DNA from: Seison nebaliae
Lineage: Eukaryota; Rotifera; Pararotatoria; Seisonacea; Seisonidae
Direction: 5' to 3'
Assembly: GCA_023231475.1 (NCBI GenBank)
Contig: JALJEE010001851.1
Coordinates: 1 to 47,930, forward strand
Length of the DNA stretch: 47,930 bases
Every line of letters starts with the position of its first letter. The stretch's first letter is position 1. The position numbers were made by a program, and so were the translations under genes. This document shows, in pieces, positions 1 to 12,300 of this stretch. The notes beneath the pieces are model-generated. The model did not search any database. It saw nothing but the letters and a program-made list of their open reading frames with translations, and was not told the origin of the DNA.

Positions 1-138
1 CAACAGATAACACAAGATTTTCGACCTTGTGTTTGAGTGTCCTGTTATCACTCATTGAATTCGACGACCTTAATCTCTTCGTCGCCAAGATGGTTCTCCA
101 TTTTGCAGACTCATCAACTACATCACCGCAGCCAGAGT

Positions 139-886
139 TCAGATTTTACACTTAATACAATTTACATCTCTGCCGTCATTCTTCTGCCGTTCTGCTTTCT
201 TTTTTGGAAGACTTACCAACGGAGGACCCACATAGTTTGACATCTCATTAACAATTTTTGCCGATTTTCCGTTTTTCTCAAGATTCTTCCTTAGGTTAGA
301 TGATTTTTCCCAACTGGATTTTGGGTGAATCGTCGGCGAGTTCTTCATCCGATGAAATCTGTCGATTTTTGCTGTTCACCAATATTTAATAACGATGCTA
401 GATTATTTTCCATTTCTGCCATTCGACCGGAGCATCATTAATCATCTTCATTAAATCGGAGCACGAAGATATTCGAGCATTGTTATCGTTTGAATTTTTT
501 ATCAACTGGTCAATCTTTCTGTCTATTTTCTTATTATCTTTCTTTAGACCTTCCACCAATTTAGAAAGTTCCTCTATATTGGATGACAGACCTAAAACTT
601 TGTAGTATGCATTATCCAGTTTTTCTTTATTAGTGGTTTTGTCCATATTGGATCTCTTCGATTTTGGAGTATTACGTCTAACAAGACCTCTTGTAAGACC
701 TCCTTGCAACGTCGATTGAGATCTTCCACGTTTCACGCTCTTCTTGACTGTACCTTCACTTGTCACTTGAGTACTTTTCACATTATCCAAAGCCTCAATC
801 ATTGCTAAAGTGATACCGTTTACGGAAGATTCAAGATCGTCCGCATTCTCTTCTTCACTAAAATTATTATTTTTATTAAACGACAT
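139..886 (-). mobile_element. LINE ORF1-like fragment
   Basis: An open frame of 162 codons (886 to 398) begins MSFNKNNNF and is acidic at first, then basic with RGRSQS and VRRNTPKSKR, then forms a coiled-coil-like Lys/Glu-rich stretch (NIEELSKLVEGLKKDNKKID). A second short frame lower down (348 to 139) ends near a CIKC pair that could be the start of a zinc knuckle. Acidic/basic N-terminus, coiled coil and possible CCHC knuckle is the usual order of ORF1 proteins in non-LTR retrotransposons. It abuts the reverse-transcriptase fragment at 890, but lies after it, the wrong order for one intact element. It is therefore probably part of a rearranged or second copy. It could instead be an unrelated nuclear protein; the LINE reading rests mainly on the neighbour. 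Confidence 0.45.
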
Positions 887-889
887 ATC

Positions 890-1300
890 AAAAATAGTAT
901 TAGAATATCATCCGCATATGCAACCACTGCAGATAACGAGTTCAAACCCATTTTAAATGAGAATAAACGATTAGATTCAATACGAATTTGATCAATCACT
1001 TTTCCAAAGATCCACGGGGCGAGAATATAGCCTTGTCTCACTCCTTTATTTATGCGGAAAATCTCCGATTTTGAAGCACCAGATTTAACCACACCGAATG
1101 AGTTAGTGAAGATCTCGTTTATAAATGAAAGACAATGCTCATCCACACCCTCATTACGTAAGACTTCAATTCCATGTTCAACACTGACAGAATCGAAGAC
1201 TTTCGATGCGTCCATGAAAAAGAAAACTAATTTCGAATTATTGAAAAGAGACGAAGAGATGAGGAATTTTAAGAAGAGAATCAGTGGTAAAGTTCCTTCT
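890..1300 (-). mobile_element. LINE reverse transcriptase fragment
   Basis: The frame read on the minus strand carries core motifs of a non-LTR reverse transcriptase: FFMDASKVFDSV (catalytic Asp block A), INKGVRQGYILAPWIF (RQG..P block B) and VVAYADDILIL (YADD catalytic box, block C). RQG and YADD in this spacing mark LINE-type enzymes rather than LTR elements. Only about 130 residues of the palm are present; the fingers before block A, the thumb, and any endonuclease are missing, and the protein context changes abruptly on both sides. The first catalytic Asp and both Asp of YADD remain. The clade (R2-like, Jockey-like or other) cannot be decided from this much. The piece is a dead, truncated copy. 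Confidence 0.75.
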
Positions 1301-1760
1301 CGATTATTTTCTCGATAAGAGTTCTTCATAATATCATCAATTCCTTTCTTGAAGAGATCCATTTGATTCGACATTAACTCCATTTTCCTCGTGTTGCTGT
1401 TGATCGATTCAGAGCAGACCGAAAGCGACGATAATAGACGCTCATTCTCTTTTTTTAAACTATCGTTTACTCCACGGCACTGGGCGAGTTCATTCCTCAG
1501 TCATTCCATACCTTCAAACCATTGAGCTAAATTTTAGACTCTAGATCATCATGAAGCATTTCCATGACCCCCCTATTTTTTGAGACTCAGGTTAATCTAC
1601 GCGAACGGTTTAACGATGCACCAGTTGCATTAACCCCACTTACCGACTTCCTACACTGATCATTGACATCAGCATCACTATCAGTATCTATTTGGAACGG
1701 CGGATCGTCTTCCCCGCAATCAGATTTATTAAAAGAATTATTAAGTTTTTCCGATATGTC
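1300..1760 (-). mobile_element. second LINE ORF1-like fragment, decayed
   Basis: Read on the minus strand, this stretch gives an acidic segment (DISEKLNNSFNKSDCGEDD, TDSDADVND), then stop codons and frame changes, then a coiled-coil-like segment (NDSLKKENERLLSSLS, KMELMSNQMDLFKKGIDD) that runs directly into the reverse-transcriptase fragment. The acidic start resembles that of the ORF1-like frame at 398-886 (both have an NNSFNK or MSFNKNNN block followed by Glu/Asp), so the two may be diverged copies of the same ORF1. The stops show it is not expressed as one protein. Family assignment is inference. Confidence 0.35.
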
Positions 1761-2889
1761 AAAATTTTTTTTTTTTTTTTTTATATCTATATTATCTCAA
1801 TTAAACTGGACATTCAAATAAATAACAATTTTTTTTTATTCATATCAAATCCTCAGGGGATAAATTAAAAAGGAAAAAAGAAAACTCCTTAAAGGAGTTA
1901 TTTAAAATAAGATTCTTGCCTGTCTCAATATGGTTCTTGAGTGATTCGGCACATAGGAAATAATGTTGAAATTCCTTGTCAACACTAACACATCGTCCAG
2001 TGAAGTCGGATTGAATAATATCCACAGAAAAATTTCAGAAGAGACGAGAAACTGTCACATTGTGTAATTGACACGTTTTCTTGTCGCTACTATCAGATAC
2101 CTCTGCACCAGAAGTAGAGGAGTAGCAAAAATTTTCTCGTATCTTATGAAATCTTTGATTCTTCTCCATTCATCATATAATAATATTCATCAAAATCATT
2201 TATGTTAAATTTAATTTTAAAATCATGTTAATCGAAGAACCGAGAAATAGAATGAACAAAGAAAATTTGAAGGTTATTAAAAAGTTGAAAATACCTCCTA
2301 CGAATTGCATGATTATTTCAAAGAATATTCGTACGTATAAGATTTGTAGGAGGCAAACCAATAAACAGTAATTTCAAAACTCACATTAGGGATTGTCATA
2401 AGAAAGTCTTATACAACGATGAAATCACTAACAATTTTATCGTATATCTTACAAGCTAGTTCTGTGAAAAAACGTATCCAAATAGGAAAACATGTGCTTA
2501 TATGAAATGTTTATTGAATTATTTAATACAAATTCAAATTGTTTATCAATTATCAACGATAATTCGCTGAGTGCTGAGTTGTTGGTTTAATTGTAGCAAA
2601 ACAGTTATTTAATGTGTAGGAAACAGTTATCCTACAATACCAAATTAAAAATTACATAATTAGACAGTAGACACCGAAGATGAGTGTCTTCATTTTCTCA
2701 ACAACGACATATTTACGATAGCAGAGAGAAGGACAATGTGCATGCTTTATTGGATAGGACAAAAATTGTTTATATCTTTGGAATAGTTTAAAAGCTTTAA
2801 GGAATTCTCCATTTTACGATTTGACTTTTTTCATAATTTGCCTAATAATTCACTAAAATATTTTACAAAACATATTCATCAAATGATAT
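1761..2889. other. non-coding stretch
   Basis: AT-rich sequence with a T-run near 1767-1782 and no convincing gene. A short minus-strand frame at 1840-2025 (FTGRCVSVDKEFQHYF...) begins at GTG and has a stop just upstream; it may be a decayed exon but matches nothing I recognise. A perfect-but-one inverted repeat lies at 2294-2305 and 2342-2353. Confidence 0.5.
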
Positions 2890-3577
2890 ATGATGTTGGG
2901 ATTGTTTGGGATGGTGAAGGGGAGTCCAAATAGAAATTTAAAGTTTACCAAAAACAACGGAGATAGAACGATAGGTTTGAGACGAAATATGAAACAAATC
3001 GTTCAATGTGCATCAATGCCCGCTTGTACTGGTTTGAACACGATTGGTGATATTGCTTTTACTACTTGTACCAATCTAATTTTAATGAAAAATGTATCTA
3101 TTAATTAATAATTATACTTACTCTGAATTCGATTGGTCGTTTGCAATATCTGGTTGTCGATTACGTTTGACATATTTTAGTATACCTGAGAATTATTTTG
3201 GACCAACATGGGACGAATTCAAACGTGGTTTCTATGTGGATGAGAAAAACTATTATCTAGGAAATGACTTTTTCTATAATTATGCAAATAATAATAGAAT
3301 TTCAGAACTAAAATTTTATACACTAGATTACGGTGATTCATTCTATGACGTTAAACTCGATACTGAAACTAACGGTTATGCATTGATCTATTCCAAAACG
3401 TCCTTTTATTATACTGCTAATCGATTTATCACAAAAACCGATAATGACGGATTACTATGTAGTAGTGATAGGTTTTATGGATTCTGGTTTAAATATTGTA
3501 ATATGGTTCGCGTATTGATCGATTTGGTCGTTGACCAATTTTTAAATAGACAAACAACTCGAAAAACTTTAAATTGA
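2890..3577 (+). pseudogene. fibrinogen C-terminal-like domain, incomplete
   Basis: Two overlapping plus-strand frames (2890-3108 and 3092-3577) lie here. The second carries landmarks of a fibrinogen-related domain (FReD, as in ficolins, tachylectins and angiopoietins): WDEFKRGFYVDEKNYYLGND corresponds to the family pattern W-x-x-Y/F-K-x-GF...FWLGN; FITKTDNDGLLC to the F-x-T-x-D-x-DN calcium-loop region; FYGFWFKYC to the conserved GGWW/GFWY-x-x-C motif. The start of the domain (first Cys, the GGWT segment) and the last third (NLNG.Y onward and the C-terminal KIRP-like end) are missing. FReDs are secreted lectins that bind sugars. The first frame (MMLGLFGMVKG...) is not recognisable. With no complete domain and two frames, I treat it as a decayed copy, but unseen introns could make it a divergent live gene. 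Confidence 0.5.
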
Positions 3578-4567
3578 TTTATTAGTTTATTATTATTATT
3601 AATTTATTGAAATTATTATTATTTAGTGTTTCCAAAATTTTCCATTTCTATTATGTTTCTATCATTATTGGCCCATTATTAATTATTTTCTACAAAAAAA
3701 ATCTATTATAATTAGACCGATTTCATTTTAGACGTTATGGAACTTTTTCATTCATTAGTTTTGTTAATTTCATTTATATAAAGCGAGGAGGAAAACTCTT
3801 TTCTTCTTTTGATTCTTCGTTGTCTTGATTTTCGATCATAACGCATTGATTATAATTTTAATTCCAGTAATTTCTTTTTTAAACTTTTCAACAATAATTT
3901 TATTGAAAAAGAAGTGAGATGAAAACTTGTTATTAATATTGTTAATTTGGTAAAGATGACCTTTATTCGATATGATTAAACATATACATAATCCGATATG
4001 TATAAGTTGTTCACTGAAAATAGAATGTTAAAGCGAATTAATAAATAGCATAATTTACATTGAGATAACTTAATAAAATAAGTGACAAATATTCATTTCA
4101 TTCAATGAAGTGATGATGCAACAACATTTTTCATATTTTGTTTATCGATTTGTTAAAAAATCGAAAGTTCTGATTATAATAGACCTTTTGTGATTTTCGG
4201 CTGAATAATATGTGGTTAAATGAATTAGGGAAATCCAATAAAATGTGAGAGGCGACAACTTTCAAAACAAGTTTAAAATTTCAGCTTCTGTTCGTCGAAG
4301 TTGCTATCGGCCATTCGGGAATTCGAATGGAAAATAGTGAGAATACCCGTCAAAAACAACAACAAGAGAAATTGTTCTTTTGATAAAATTGTTGTCATAT
4401 AAAAAAAAGAAGATAATTTGTATTTTCTAAATAATTCTGAATTTAGCATCGAGAAGAGAGCACCGTCAACTCGACTCTGATTCGGTGAGACAGTTGTATT
4501 CAGTTTCCATTGTTTCTTCCTTCCAATCACGAATAATTTTGTGAAATTTTTATTATATTTTAAGAAA
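3578..4567. other. intergenic region upstream of the Tousled-like kinase
   Basis: AT-rich, no coding frame that looks real; the minus-strand frame at 4273-4530 has no recognisable features. It contains a TATA-like box at 3775-3783 and probably the promoter and 5' untranslated region of the kinase gene. Confidence 0.5.
3775..3783 (+). promoter_or_regulatory. possible TATA box
   Basis: TATATAAAG followed by a GC-richer segment and a pyrimidine-rich stretch about 25-40 nt downstream, as expected for a core promoter. The first plus-strand gene downstream is the Tousled-like kinase at 4568, nearly 800 nt away, so a long 5' untranslated region or a 5' intron would be needed. In sequence this AT-rich the motif may occur by chance. 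Confidence 0.25.
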
Positions 4568-7500
4568 ATGATTTCGGATGAAAACGATCAAATATTATCT
4601 CCAAGAAAACAACGTATATTAGACAAACATTTTTACGATACAAAAGTTAAAAAATTTTTTCCCCTAAAAAAATTGATTGAACAAATTTCTTTTGAATTTT
4701 AATTGTATCTTTAAAAAAAATTCTTTTCTTCTTTAGCCGTTGATCAATTCGTTAATTGTCAATTCTATGATTAACAACTCAACAACGACTACAACGACAA
4801 GTAGACTATCTGAAATGAAAGATGTGACAACAATAACAACAACAGCAGGAATAACGACAATGTCTGATTCATGTGAGATTATGACATCGTCGTTTGGAAA
4901 TAAGAAGAATGAAAATTGGGAAGAGAAAGAGGAAGAAATGAAAATGAAGTCGAAATTGCCATTATCGACAAAGAAACGGAAAAGAGAATTATCGAACAAT
5001 GAAACAATGGAGTTGATGGATGTAGTTAATGAAAACGAGAAATTTTTAAAGTTTCATCTCATCTCAATCGATTTTTAATTCTGTTGCTAATTTCTCTCTT
5101 ATTTGCAGTCAAGAATTGAGTTTACAATCGAATGAAATGGTGAAAATTGTTTGACGTTTCTCCATTTTGACAAATAATTTTCTTCTAATTCTCATTTCTT
5201 TCTTTTATTCAGGCGACATTCGTTTCATCCAACATTTGTACAACATCATCATCTTTGATTTACTCATCGACATCATCATCTACCGTATCCTCTTCAAACA
5301 TTCTACCACAACAACAACAACAACAGTCTCTAATAAATTCTGATGAAATTAATCAGAGTTCATCACCAAATCGAGAACAAATGAAGAATGTTTCTCTGTC
5401 GGATATGGAGACAAATGTTTCATCAAATTGTCAGATTCAATTACATAATCAACAACAACAACAGCGACAATGGCAAGAGAATGAAGGATTGTCATCGAGA
5501 ACTGATATGTTTGAAGTGGAAACGAACAATAAATTGTCGAAAGAACGGAATGATACTCGTAAACCAGCAGTTCGTCGAGTTCGTCGAACGAAACGAGTTT
5601 CCACTAAATCGATGACACCGGGAAGGAAAATGCAAAAGAGTCGTACAGCTGATTATAATTCACTTAGAATGCCACCATCCTTTCTCACTTCTTCATTCCC
5701 TAATGCCACCAATTCTGCTTTGTCGACAACGACAACGACGACTGTGGCGATGTCTTCAGGATCGGCAATTTGTTGGAATTATTATGATGCATCAAATCGT
5801 CATTTAACGGCGGAGCAGGAACAGCAGAAGAAATCTCATTTCGAGATGGCACGTGAACATTTGAAAAAGAATCAATCGACAAGATCCACTCAAACTCGAT
5901 TGTTAATGAAACAAATTCGATTGAAGAGTAATTGGTTGTCTGAGAATCAGAGTGAGGAAATTTATGAAGAAAATGAAGAGAATGATTTGGATGAGAAGTT
6001 GAAGGAGATGCAAAGAAAATTGCAGAAAACGGAAATGGAATTAAAAAAGACGACAATGGAACTGAATGAAAAGAATGAAACGATAATGAAATCAGTTGAA
6101 CTTAATCAGAAATTATTAATTCAACATGCCGATTTCTTAGCGAAACAATCACGTCGAGAATGTATGGAGAATCGTCTTCGTCTCGGTCAATTTATTACGC
6201 AACGTCAAGGAGCTACATTCTGTGAACAATGGATTGATGGTTGTAGTTTCAATGATATTCAAAAACGTCAAGAACAAGTGAATAAAGCGAGAGATGAATT
6301 GGAGAAAGAGAAACGTTCGACAATGAAAAAGAAACAAACTCTCACCGAATTGACGAAGAAGAGAACGACAACAACAACAACAACAACAATAACAAATAAT
6401 TCAGTTCCGGAATCCATTTCCAATCCACTCAACATAACACCGACATTAAGTGCAACTCGGATACCAGTTACATCAGTCGTCGCATCCGGGTCATCCGCTC
6501 TTTCTAACAATTCGTTACAATCGATCGATGACCAAATATTTGAATATCGTTTAATGGAATTTGCGGAACAAGAAGATATTTTACGTCTGAGAGGACAATC
6601 GTTGAAGAAGGAAGAGCAAGATATTCAAATTTCTCTAGAACGATTAGAACGTGAAAGAAATTTACATATACGACAAATAAAGAGAATTCATAATGAAGAT
6701 CATTCCAGGTTTCCCTTAATTGTCCACTCATAAATATTTTTTTAAAATTATTTTAATGAGAACAGATTTAAAAATCATCCGATTCTCCATCAACGATATT
6801 TGCTTCTTTCATTAATTGGGAAAGGAGGATTTAGTGAAGTTCACAAAGTTAAAAATTTTCATAATCCTCTTTTCATATAATTTTCATTGAAATTTTTTAG
6901 GGATTCGATCTAAAAGAGCAGAAATATGTAGCATGCAAAGTTCATCAACTCACTAAAGAATGGAGAGATGAGAAGAAAGTGAATTATATAAAACATGCAT
7001 TACGTGAATATGATATTCATAAGACATTGGATCATCCGAGAATAGTTCGATTATTTGATGTATTCGAAATCGACAACAACAGGTTTCTTTTTTTCTTTTC
7101 TTCTCATTCTTCTCTCAATTATTTCTTCAGTTTTTGTACCATTCTCGAATATTGTGAAGGAAATGATTTAGATTTCCATCTTAAACAACATAAGACAATT
7201 CCAGAGAAAGAAGCTCGATCCATCGTCATGCAAATGATATCAGCTCTCGTTTATCTCAATACTGAAGTACGACCACCAGTCATACATTATGATTTGAAAC
7301 CAGGTTATACTCACATATAAATGAAGTTTAAATTCAAATTTTCATTGAAGGAAACATCTTATTGGGAACGGACGAGAATTCCGGTGAAATTAAAATAACT
7401 GATTTCGGACTATCGAAACAGATGGATGATGAACATTATGATCCGGATTATGGTATGGATTTGACATCACAAGGAGCTGGCACTTATTGGTATTTACCAC

Positions 7501-7886
7501 CGGAAGTATTCGTTTTAAATGGGAAACCGCCAAAGATCAGTTCGAAGGTGGATGTCTGGTCAATCGGCTGTATCTTTTACCAATGTCTATATGGGAAGAA
7601 ACCGTTCGGTCATAATGAATCTCAAGCATCAATTCTTGAGAATCAAACGATTCTGAAAGCGAGAGAAGTAGAATTTTTACCACGACCATCCGTTTCCAAC
7701 GAAGCGAAACAATTCATTCGTCGTTGTCTTTGTTATCAGGTGAAACATCGACCCGATGTCCTTCAATTACTTGATGATGATTATTTCCGAAGTAGTTGTC
7801 GAATTCGTTCCAGTATCAATTCCACTTCCAATCTTTTCTACACAAAACGTTCGAATCCTTCATCTGATTCCTTCTCTCGACGATAG
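4568..7886 (+). CDS. TLK: Tousled-like serine/threonine kinase
   Basis: Eight exons: 4568-4645, 4737-5050, 5109-5139, 5213-6708, 6766-6847, 6901-7082, 7131-7303, 7351-7886, giving 963 codons plus stop. Tousled-like kinases are nuclear and phosphorylate the histone chaperone Asf1 during DNA replication and chromatin assembly. The start is chosen because the first exon gives [14 protein letters not shown], matching the family N-terminus (SLDPRRQELLEARF), followed by a basic KKRKRE motif. A Gln/Ser/Thr-rich region and coiled coil follow, then the family signatures [17 protein letters not shown], and [22 protein letters not shown]. The kinase domain starts near residue 650: GKGGFSEV glycine loop, ACK lysine, HYDLKPGN catalytic loop (Tyr in place of the usual Arg is normal for TLKs), DFG, then [11 protein letters not shown]. 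All catalytic residues are present. It converges on PSMA5, with a shared poly(A) palindrome between them. Confidence 0.97.
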
Positions 7887-7999
7887 ATAGGTAGTTAAGC
7901 CATATAAAACATTTCTCTTCATGTTAACATCATGTTTACAGAGAGGTTAATTTCTCTTCATTCATATCTCCAATAAATTAATTTTTTTCAAATAAATAA

Positions 8000-8013
8000 C
8001 AATAAATTTATTG
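8000..8013. terminator. palindromic poly(A) signal shared by convergent genes
   Basis: CAATAAATTTATTG is a perfect 14-nt palindrome, so AATAAA is read on both strands. It lies 114 nt after the kinase stop codon (plus strand) and about 72 nt after the PSMA5 stop (minus strand), the right place to end both transcripts. Another AATAAA lies just upstream on the plus strand near 7973. Confidence 0.5.
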
Positions 8014-8084
8014 AGAGGAATTGTAAGAAATTTTATTTGAAATTCAATACATATTTTTTCTTTATTCCTTCTTTTTTATACTCC

Positions 8085-8963
8085 TTATAATGTATTCATG
8101 ATCTCTTCGATCTCTTGTTTCGTGCACACATGAATACCATTCTCTTTCGTTATCATTGCTAACTGGAAGAAATGATATGAAATAGATACATATGACAATT
8201 ATATAAATATATCAATGAAAATAGAAAGAGATATAACTTCCACATTTGTAGAATTCAATTTCTCTTCCATCACTTGCTTCAAAATTATAAGTGATTGTTT
8301 CGCTGCTTCGTCAATAGTTAATCCCTGAACAAAACAAAAGAAAAAAAGGATAATATAAATAATAATAAGAATAATAATAAAAGAAGTAGAGAAATACGAA
8401 ACTTTATGATAAACTTCTTGTAGAGTTTGTTGAGCTCCTTCGTTGGCTGATCCGATTGCTTTCGCATCATATTCGATGAAAGTTCCTGAAGGATCAAGAA
8501 GGAATAAATGTGATCCTAAATCATCAATTCCAGCGAAAAGAAGTGCAACACCAAATGGTCTTGATACTGAGAATTGAGCATTCGATCCTTCACCGAACGA
8601 CAAAGCAACATTAGAAATAGCTTGTGTCACTGATTCCACTCTCATATTCTCGTTATAAGTGAACCAATGATTCTGTACTTCAACTCTTGCTCGATCTACT
8701 AAAGTTTTCCCATCCGCTATCAATCCACTCATAGTACATCCTAAATGTGAATCGATTTCCACAATTTTCTCAATACTCGTCGGTTCGATGAGTGGCGATT
8801 GGACACGTTTCTCAACGGCCAGAACAACACCTTCATTCGTATTGATACCGATGGCAGTCGATCCCAATTTAATTGCTTCAAATGCATATTCCACTTGAAA
8901 GAGTCGTCCTTCTGGAGAAAATGTGCTCACTCCCGGATCATATTCTGATCTTGTCAAAAACAT
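8085..8963 (-). CDS. PSMA5: proteasome subunit alpha type-5
   Basis: Three exons on the minus strand: 8963-8403, 8324-8238 and 8162-8085, encoding 241 residues, exactly the length of human PSMA5. The protein is one of the seven alpha-ring subunits of the 20S proteasome core. It starts [34 protein letters not shown], containing the proteasome alpha signature (YD-x-x-x-x-x-FSPEGR-x-x-QVEYA). Later landmarks are [46 protein letters not shown] and [16 protein letters not shown], then [18 protein letters not shown] in exon 2 and a KQEIEEI tail in exon 3. Introns begin GTTTCG and GTTATA. The gene looks intact. It is divergent from SPEF2, with 429 bases between the two start codons. Confidence 0.97.
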
Positions 8964-9392
8964 TATTCTGTACGTAATAAGAAAGACGTTTTGATCTGTG
9001 TCTGTGCGAAAGAAATTTAACAGTTTTCTAATTTCAAAATTTTCGACAAGAAAGCTCGAATGTTAAACGTAGAGAATTCTAAATGAATTTCCAACTAAAT
9101 ATTTCACATGAAACAAAATTGAGATAAATGATAACTGAATGAAAAAGAAATGATTTAAACGACATTAAATATGATTCATAGAAAAGAACATTCGTAATTA
9201 ATTGGAATAAAGGATAATCAAATTTTCCACAATGCAAATGAAAAAAAAGAATAAGCTAAATTTGTAAAAATATTTCGAATAAATTCTTTAAATATTTTGA
9301 TGGAAATGAGAGTGAGGAGAAGGAGATCTCAATTCGACGTTGCCACGACAACAATGAAGAGGAACGTTTAATAATATTCGAATTGTTCGATC
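8964..9392. promoter_or_regulatory. shared divergent promoter region of PSMA5 and SPEF2
   Basis: The start codons of PSMA5 (minus) and SPEF2 (plus) are 429 bases apart and face away from each other, so this interval must hold both promoters. No clear TATA box was picked out. It pairs a housekeeping gene with a gene expected only in ciliated or sperm cells. The role is inferred from position. Confidence 0.4.
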
Positions 9393-12300
9393 ATGTCCGA
9401 ATTAATATTGAAATGGTTGAACGATGAAATAAAATTATCTAAAAATATAAATGAAGATAATGTGGCTCAGTCATTTGCAAACGGATCGATGTTTGGGGAA
9501 ATCTTAAAAAAGATGGAACTTCTCTCAGACACAACCAAATTCTCCACAAATAAGTTTTACTAATTCACACTTTCTTCCATACTCGAATATTACTCTCATA
9601 TCAGTTCGGAGATTTGTTTGATAACGAATTATGCCAAACTGAATCCCATCTTCAAAATGTTAGATGTTCCCTGCAACGTCAACATTTCCAGGAAGTTGAT
9701 GAATGGGGAAACATTCGTCGTTTATCAAACATTATACTATATTTACGTCGCTCTGAGAGACAAGAGCAGAGTGAAAACGGTGAAAACTTTAATTCAATGT
9801 CAATCGAATAAAGACATGAAGGAAACGCCGGAACAACGAGCAATATCGATTCCGAAAGAAATGATGAGAACATCTCAACATTTCGATCGATTATTGTTGC
9901 AAAGTGAAGAAGGTGCTTTCGAACAAAAGTACTAATTCCTTAAGAATTATCTTAATGATGATATCTTTTTAATAGAATATTAAATGATATCAAATTGGAA
10001 AAGAAGATTGAGGACGATTTGGCGAAAAAGAAATTGAAACGGATCAATAAAAGTTCAAAAGAAGCACGATATGTTGCTGCTATGGAGTTTAGTTGAATTG
10101 AATCGATTATTCAATGATTATCACTCGTTCGAACATAAGACTATAATCGTCGTATCATTGACTTACACGTAACTGACGTCCATTTATTTTGAGAGATATT
10201 CAAATTCTAATTTTGAGTTGTTTCCATTTACTTCATTTCGATGATTGGCAGACGAAATTTAATTAGAGAGAGAATAGAAAAATTCTTTTCTATCATTTCC
10301 TTTTAGATAAATTTTCTTTAAACGAAACAAATAGATTTTTGAGGACTTCTTGAGGATAAAGGAATATTCATATTCACAATTCATGAGATTCGATGTAAGT
10401 GGATAAATTTATAGTTCATTTAATTTAACTTCTTCCTCCTTATCTCAATATTTTCCCCTATAATTTCCATCTTCAGTTCAACTTTCAGTTCTTTTTATTT
10501 CAAATTATTTTCATTTGAACTTTCCTTCTTATCTAATTTTGAATTTATATGAATCTGTAGTAAGTTGCATCATATTCAACCGAAGACAAAGAACAATTTG
10601 GTGAAAACTCATTCGAAAACAAGAGAGATCGAAGAGACCTTTAAGGAGTTGGACGAATTCGAAATGAAAACCGGAAGATCAAGTTTACGAAATGAGAAGT
10701 TACGTTAGTATTTATCAATGCTCCGATATGATTATTATCATGATAAATGTATAGAGAAAGCGTTCGTAACAAAGAACCTTAATTTACCTGCATTGAATGA
10801 AGTGAATCAGAATGAAGCGAATAAAAAGTTATTTGAAAGAATTTCTACTCAACGACGAGAAGAAGAAATCATTCGACGTCAAAGAGAGAAGCGACGTCGT
10901 TCAGTTTATTTGGAGCACTTGAAACAATATGAACATCAAAAAGTTGAGTTTTATGCATTATATGAAATTTCATTTTTTTCTAAAAGGAAAATGATCGATT
11001 GGAAGATCTGATTAAAGTGTTGACGAAACAAGCAAATTATGAGAAACGAATCGGTGTAGAATTACTTCAAATGAGACATGAGAAGAAGGTGATCATCGAC
11101 AACCGAATACAATCGAAGAAAGCCTTAGAGTGTAAGAAACAAGAAGAATTCGTCTCGTCACTTAACCATCAACGAGAGACAGAACAATATTTAAAGAAAG
11201 AATTAAAAGAAAGATTCTCTCTAGAAATCGCTCGACAAAGTTTCTTGAAAGAAGAATTGAAAGAAAAGATTTGGAAGAAGCATTCGGTCATTTGTCATAA
11301 AATCATTATAGATCTCATCGAATTCGCTTGTAAAGTGAGTTATTATCGAGAATTGACTCATGATCTCATCCCTCCGAAATTGTGGAGAGACTGGACACTC
11401 TTGTTCGTGAAAGGAGAGAATATTTTCGTTGATGAAACTTTGGGCGTTGATGATCCGACTGAACTCGAATCAAAAATGAGTGACAATAATCGTTATGAGA
11501 TTTTGGATGAGAACTCATTCTTAGAATATTATGTTAATTATTTTTTCCATTTATCTTCTCTTTGATGAAATTCTCAGAATTTAATCGGCGAATGGGCAAG
11601 ACAACCGAATAACACTCAAGAATCAGATATTTATAATAGAATTCTCTGTTATATTGTCAATCGGTTGAAAGGTATATCAGAACCTACAAAATCAATAACA
11701 GTTCCTCATTTCTCTCTTGGCATATTCACAAACAATTAATTTTAGGCATTCTCTCAAGATTCCAAATCAATTAGAGACGATTGTTTATTTCGTGGAATTA
11801 CTATTGGAAAGCCGTTTTCTGGTAAGACGACAATCTGCCGAGCTCTAGAAGAAAGTTTCTTTTTGATAAGGAAACATTTGAAATTAAATAATTTTGTTGA
11901 AAGAAATCGATAATTTTTTTGTTTTAAATATTTCCGAAATCATTCAAGAAACGGTGACTGAATATAATAATTTTCAGAAGAAATTAGTTTAGTCAATTAA
12001 TTTCGTATTGGAAATATAACTCGATTTTTTAGTCGGAGAATAATATCAGTATTGATGGATTGAAGATTCCGGAAATTGATGGAACGGACTCAGAATACCC
12101 AATTAAATTTCAAAATTTAGAATTGTCAAAAATTAAACGACATTCCTTAACTACTTTACAAGAGACCGTTCAAAATCAAACACAATCTACACATTCAACG
12201 AAAACGAGCCGAAGTAAAAGTGCACACACTACATCGTCTCAACGTACTCGTACGGAAAAGTTTCATTAATTCATTGACTTAATAAAATTCAAGAGAAATA

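Noticed and set aside
890-1383. LTR-retroelement or Penelope-type reverse transcriptase
   Set aside because: The RQG block and AYADD box in this spacing are of the non-LTR (LINE) type, and no protease, integrase or terminal repeat was seen nearby.
4273-4530. Minus-strand 85-codon frame upstream of the kinase gene
   Set aside because: No recognisable features, and it lies in the likely 5' region of the kinase gene; chance frame is the simpler reading.
7851-7862. GTTCGAATCC resembling a tRNA T-loop
   Set aside because: It lies in the kinase coding sequence and no acceptor stem or anticodon arm can be drawn around it.
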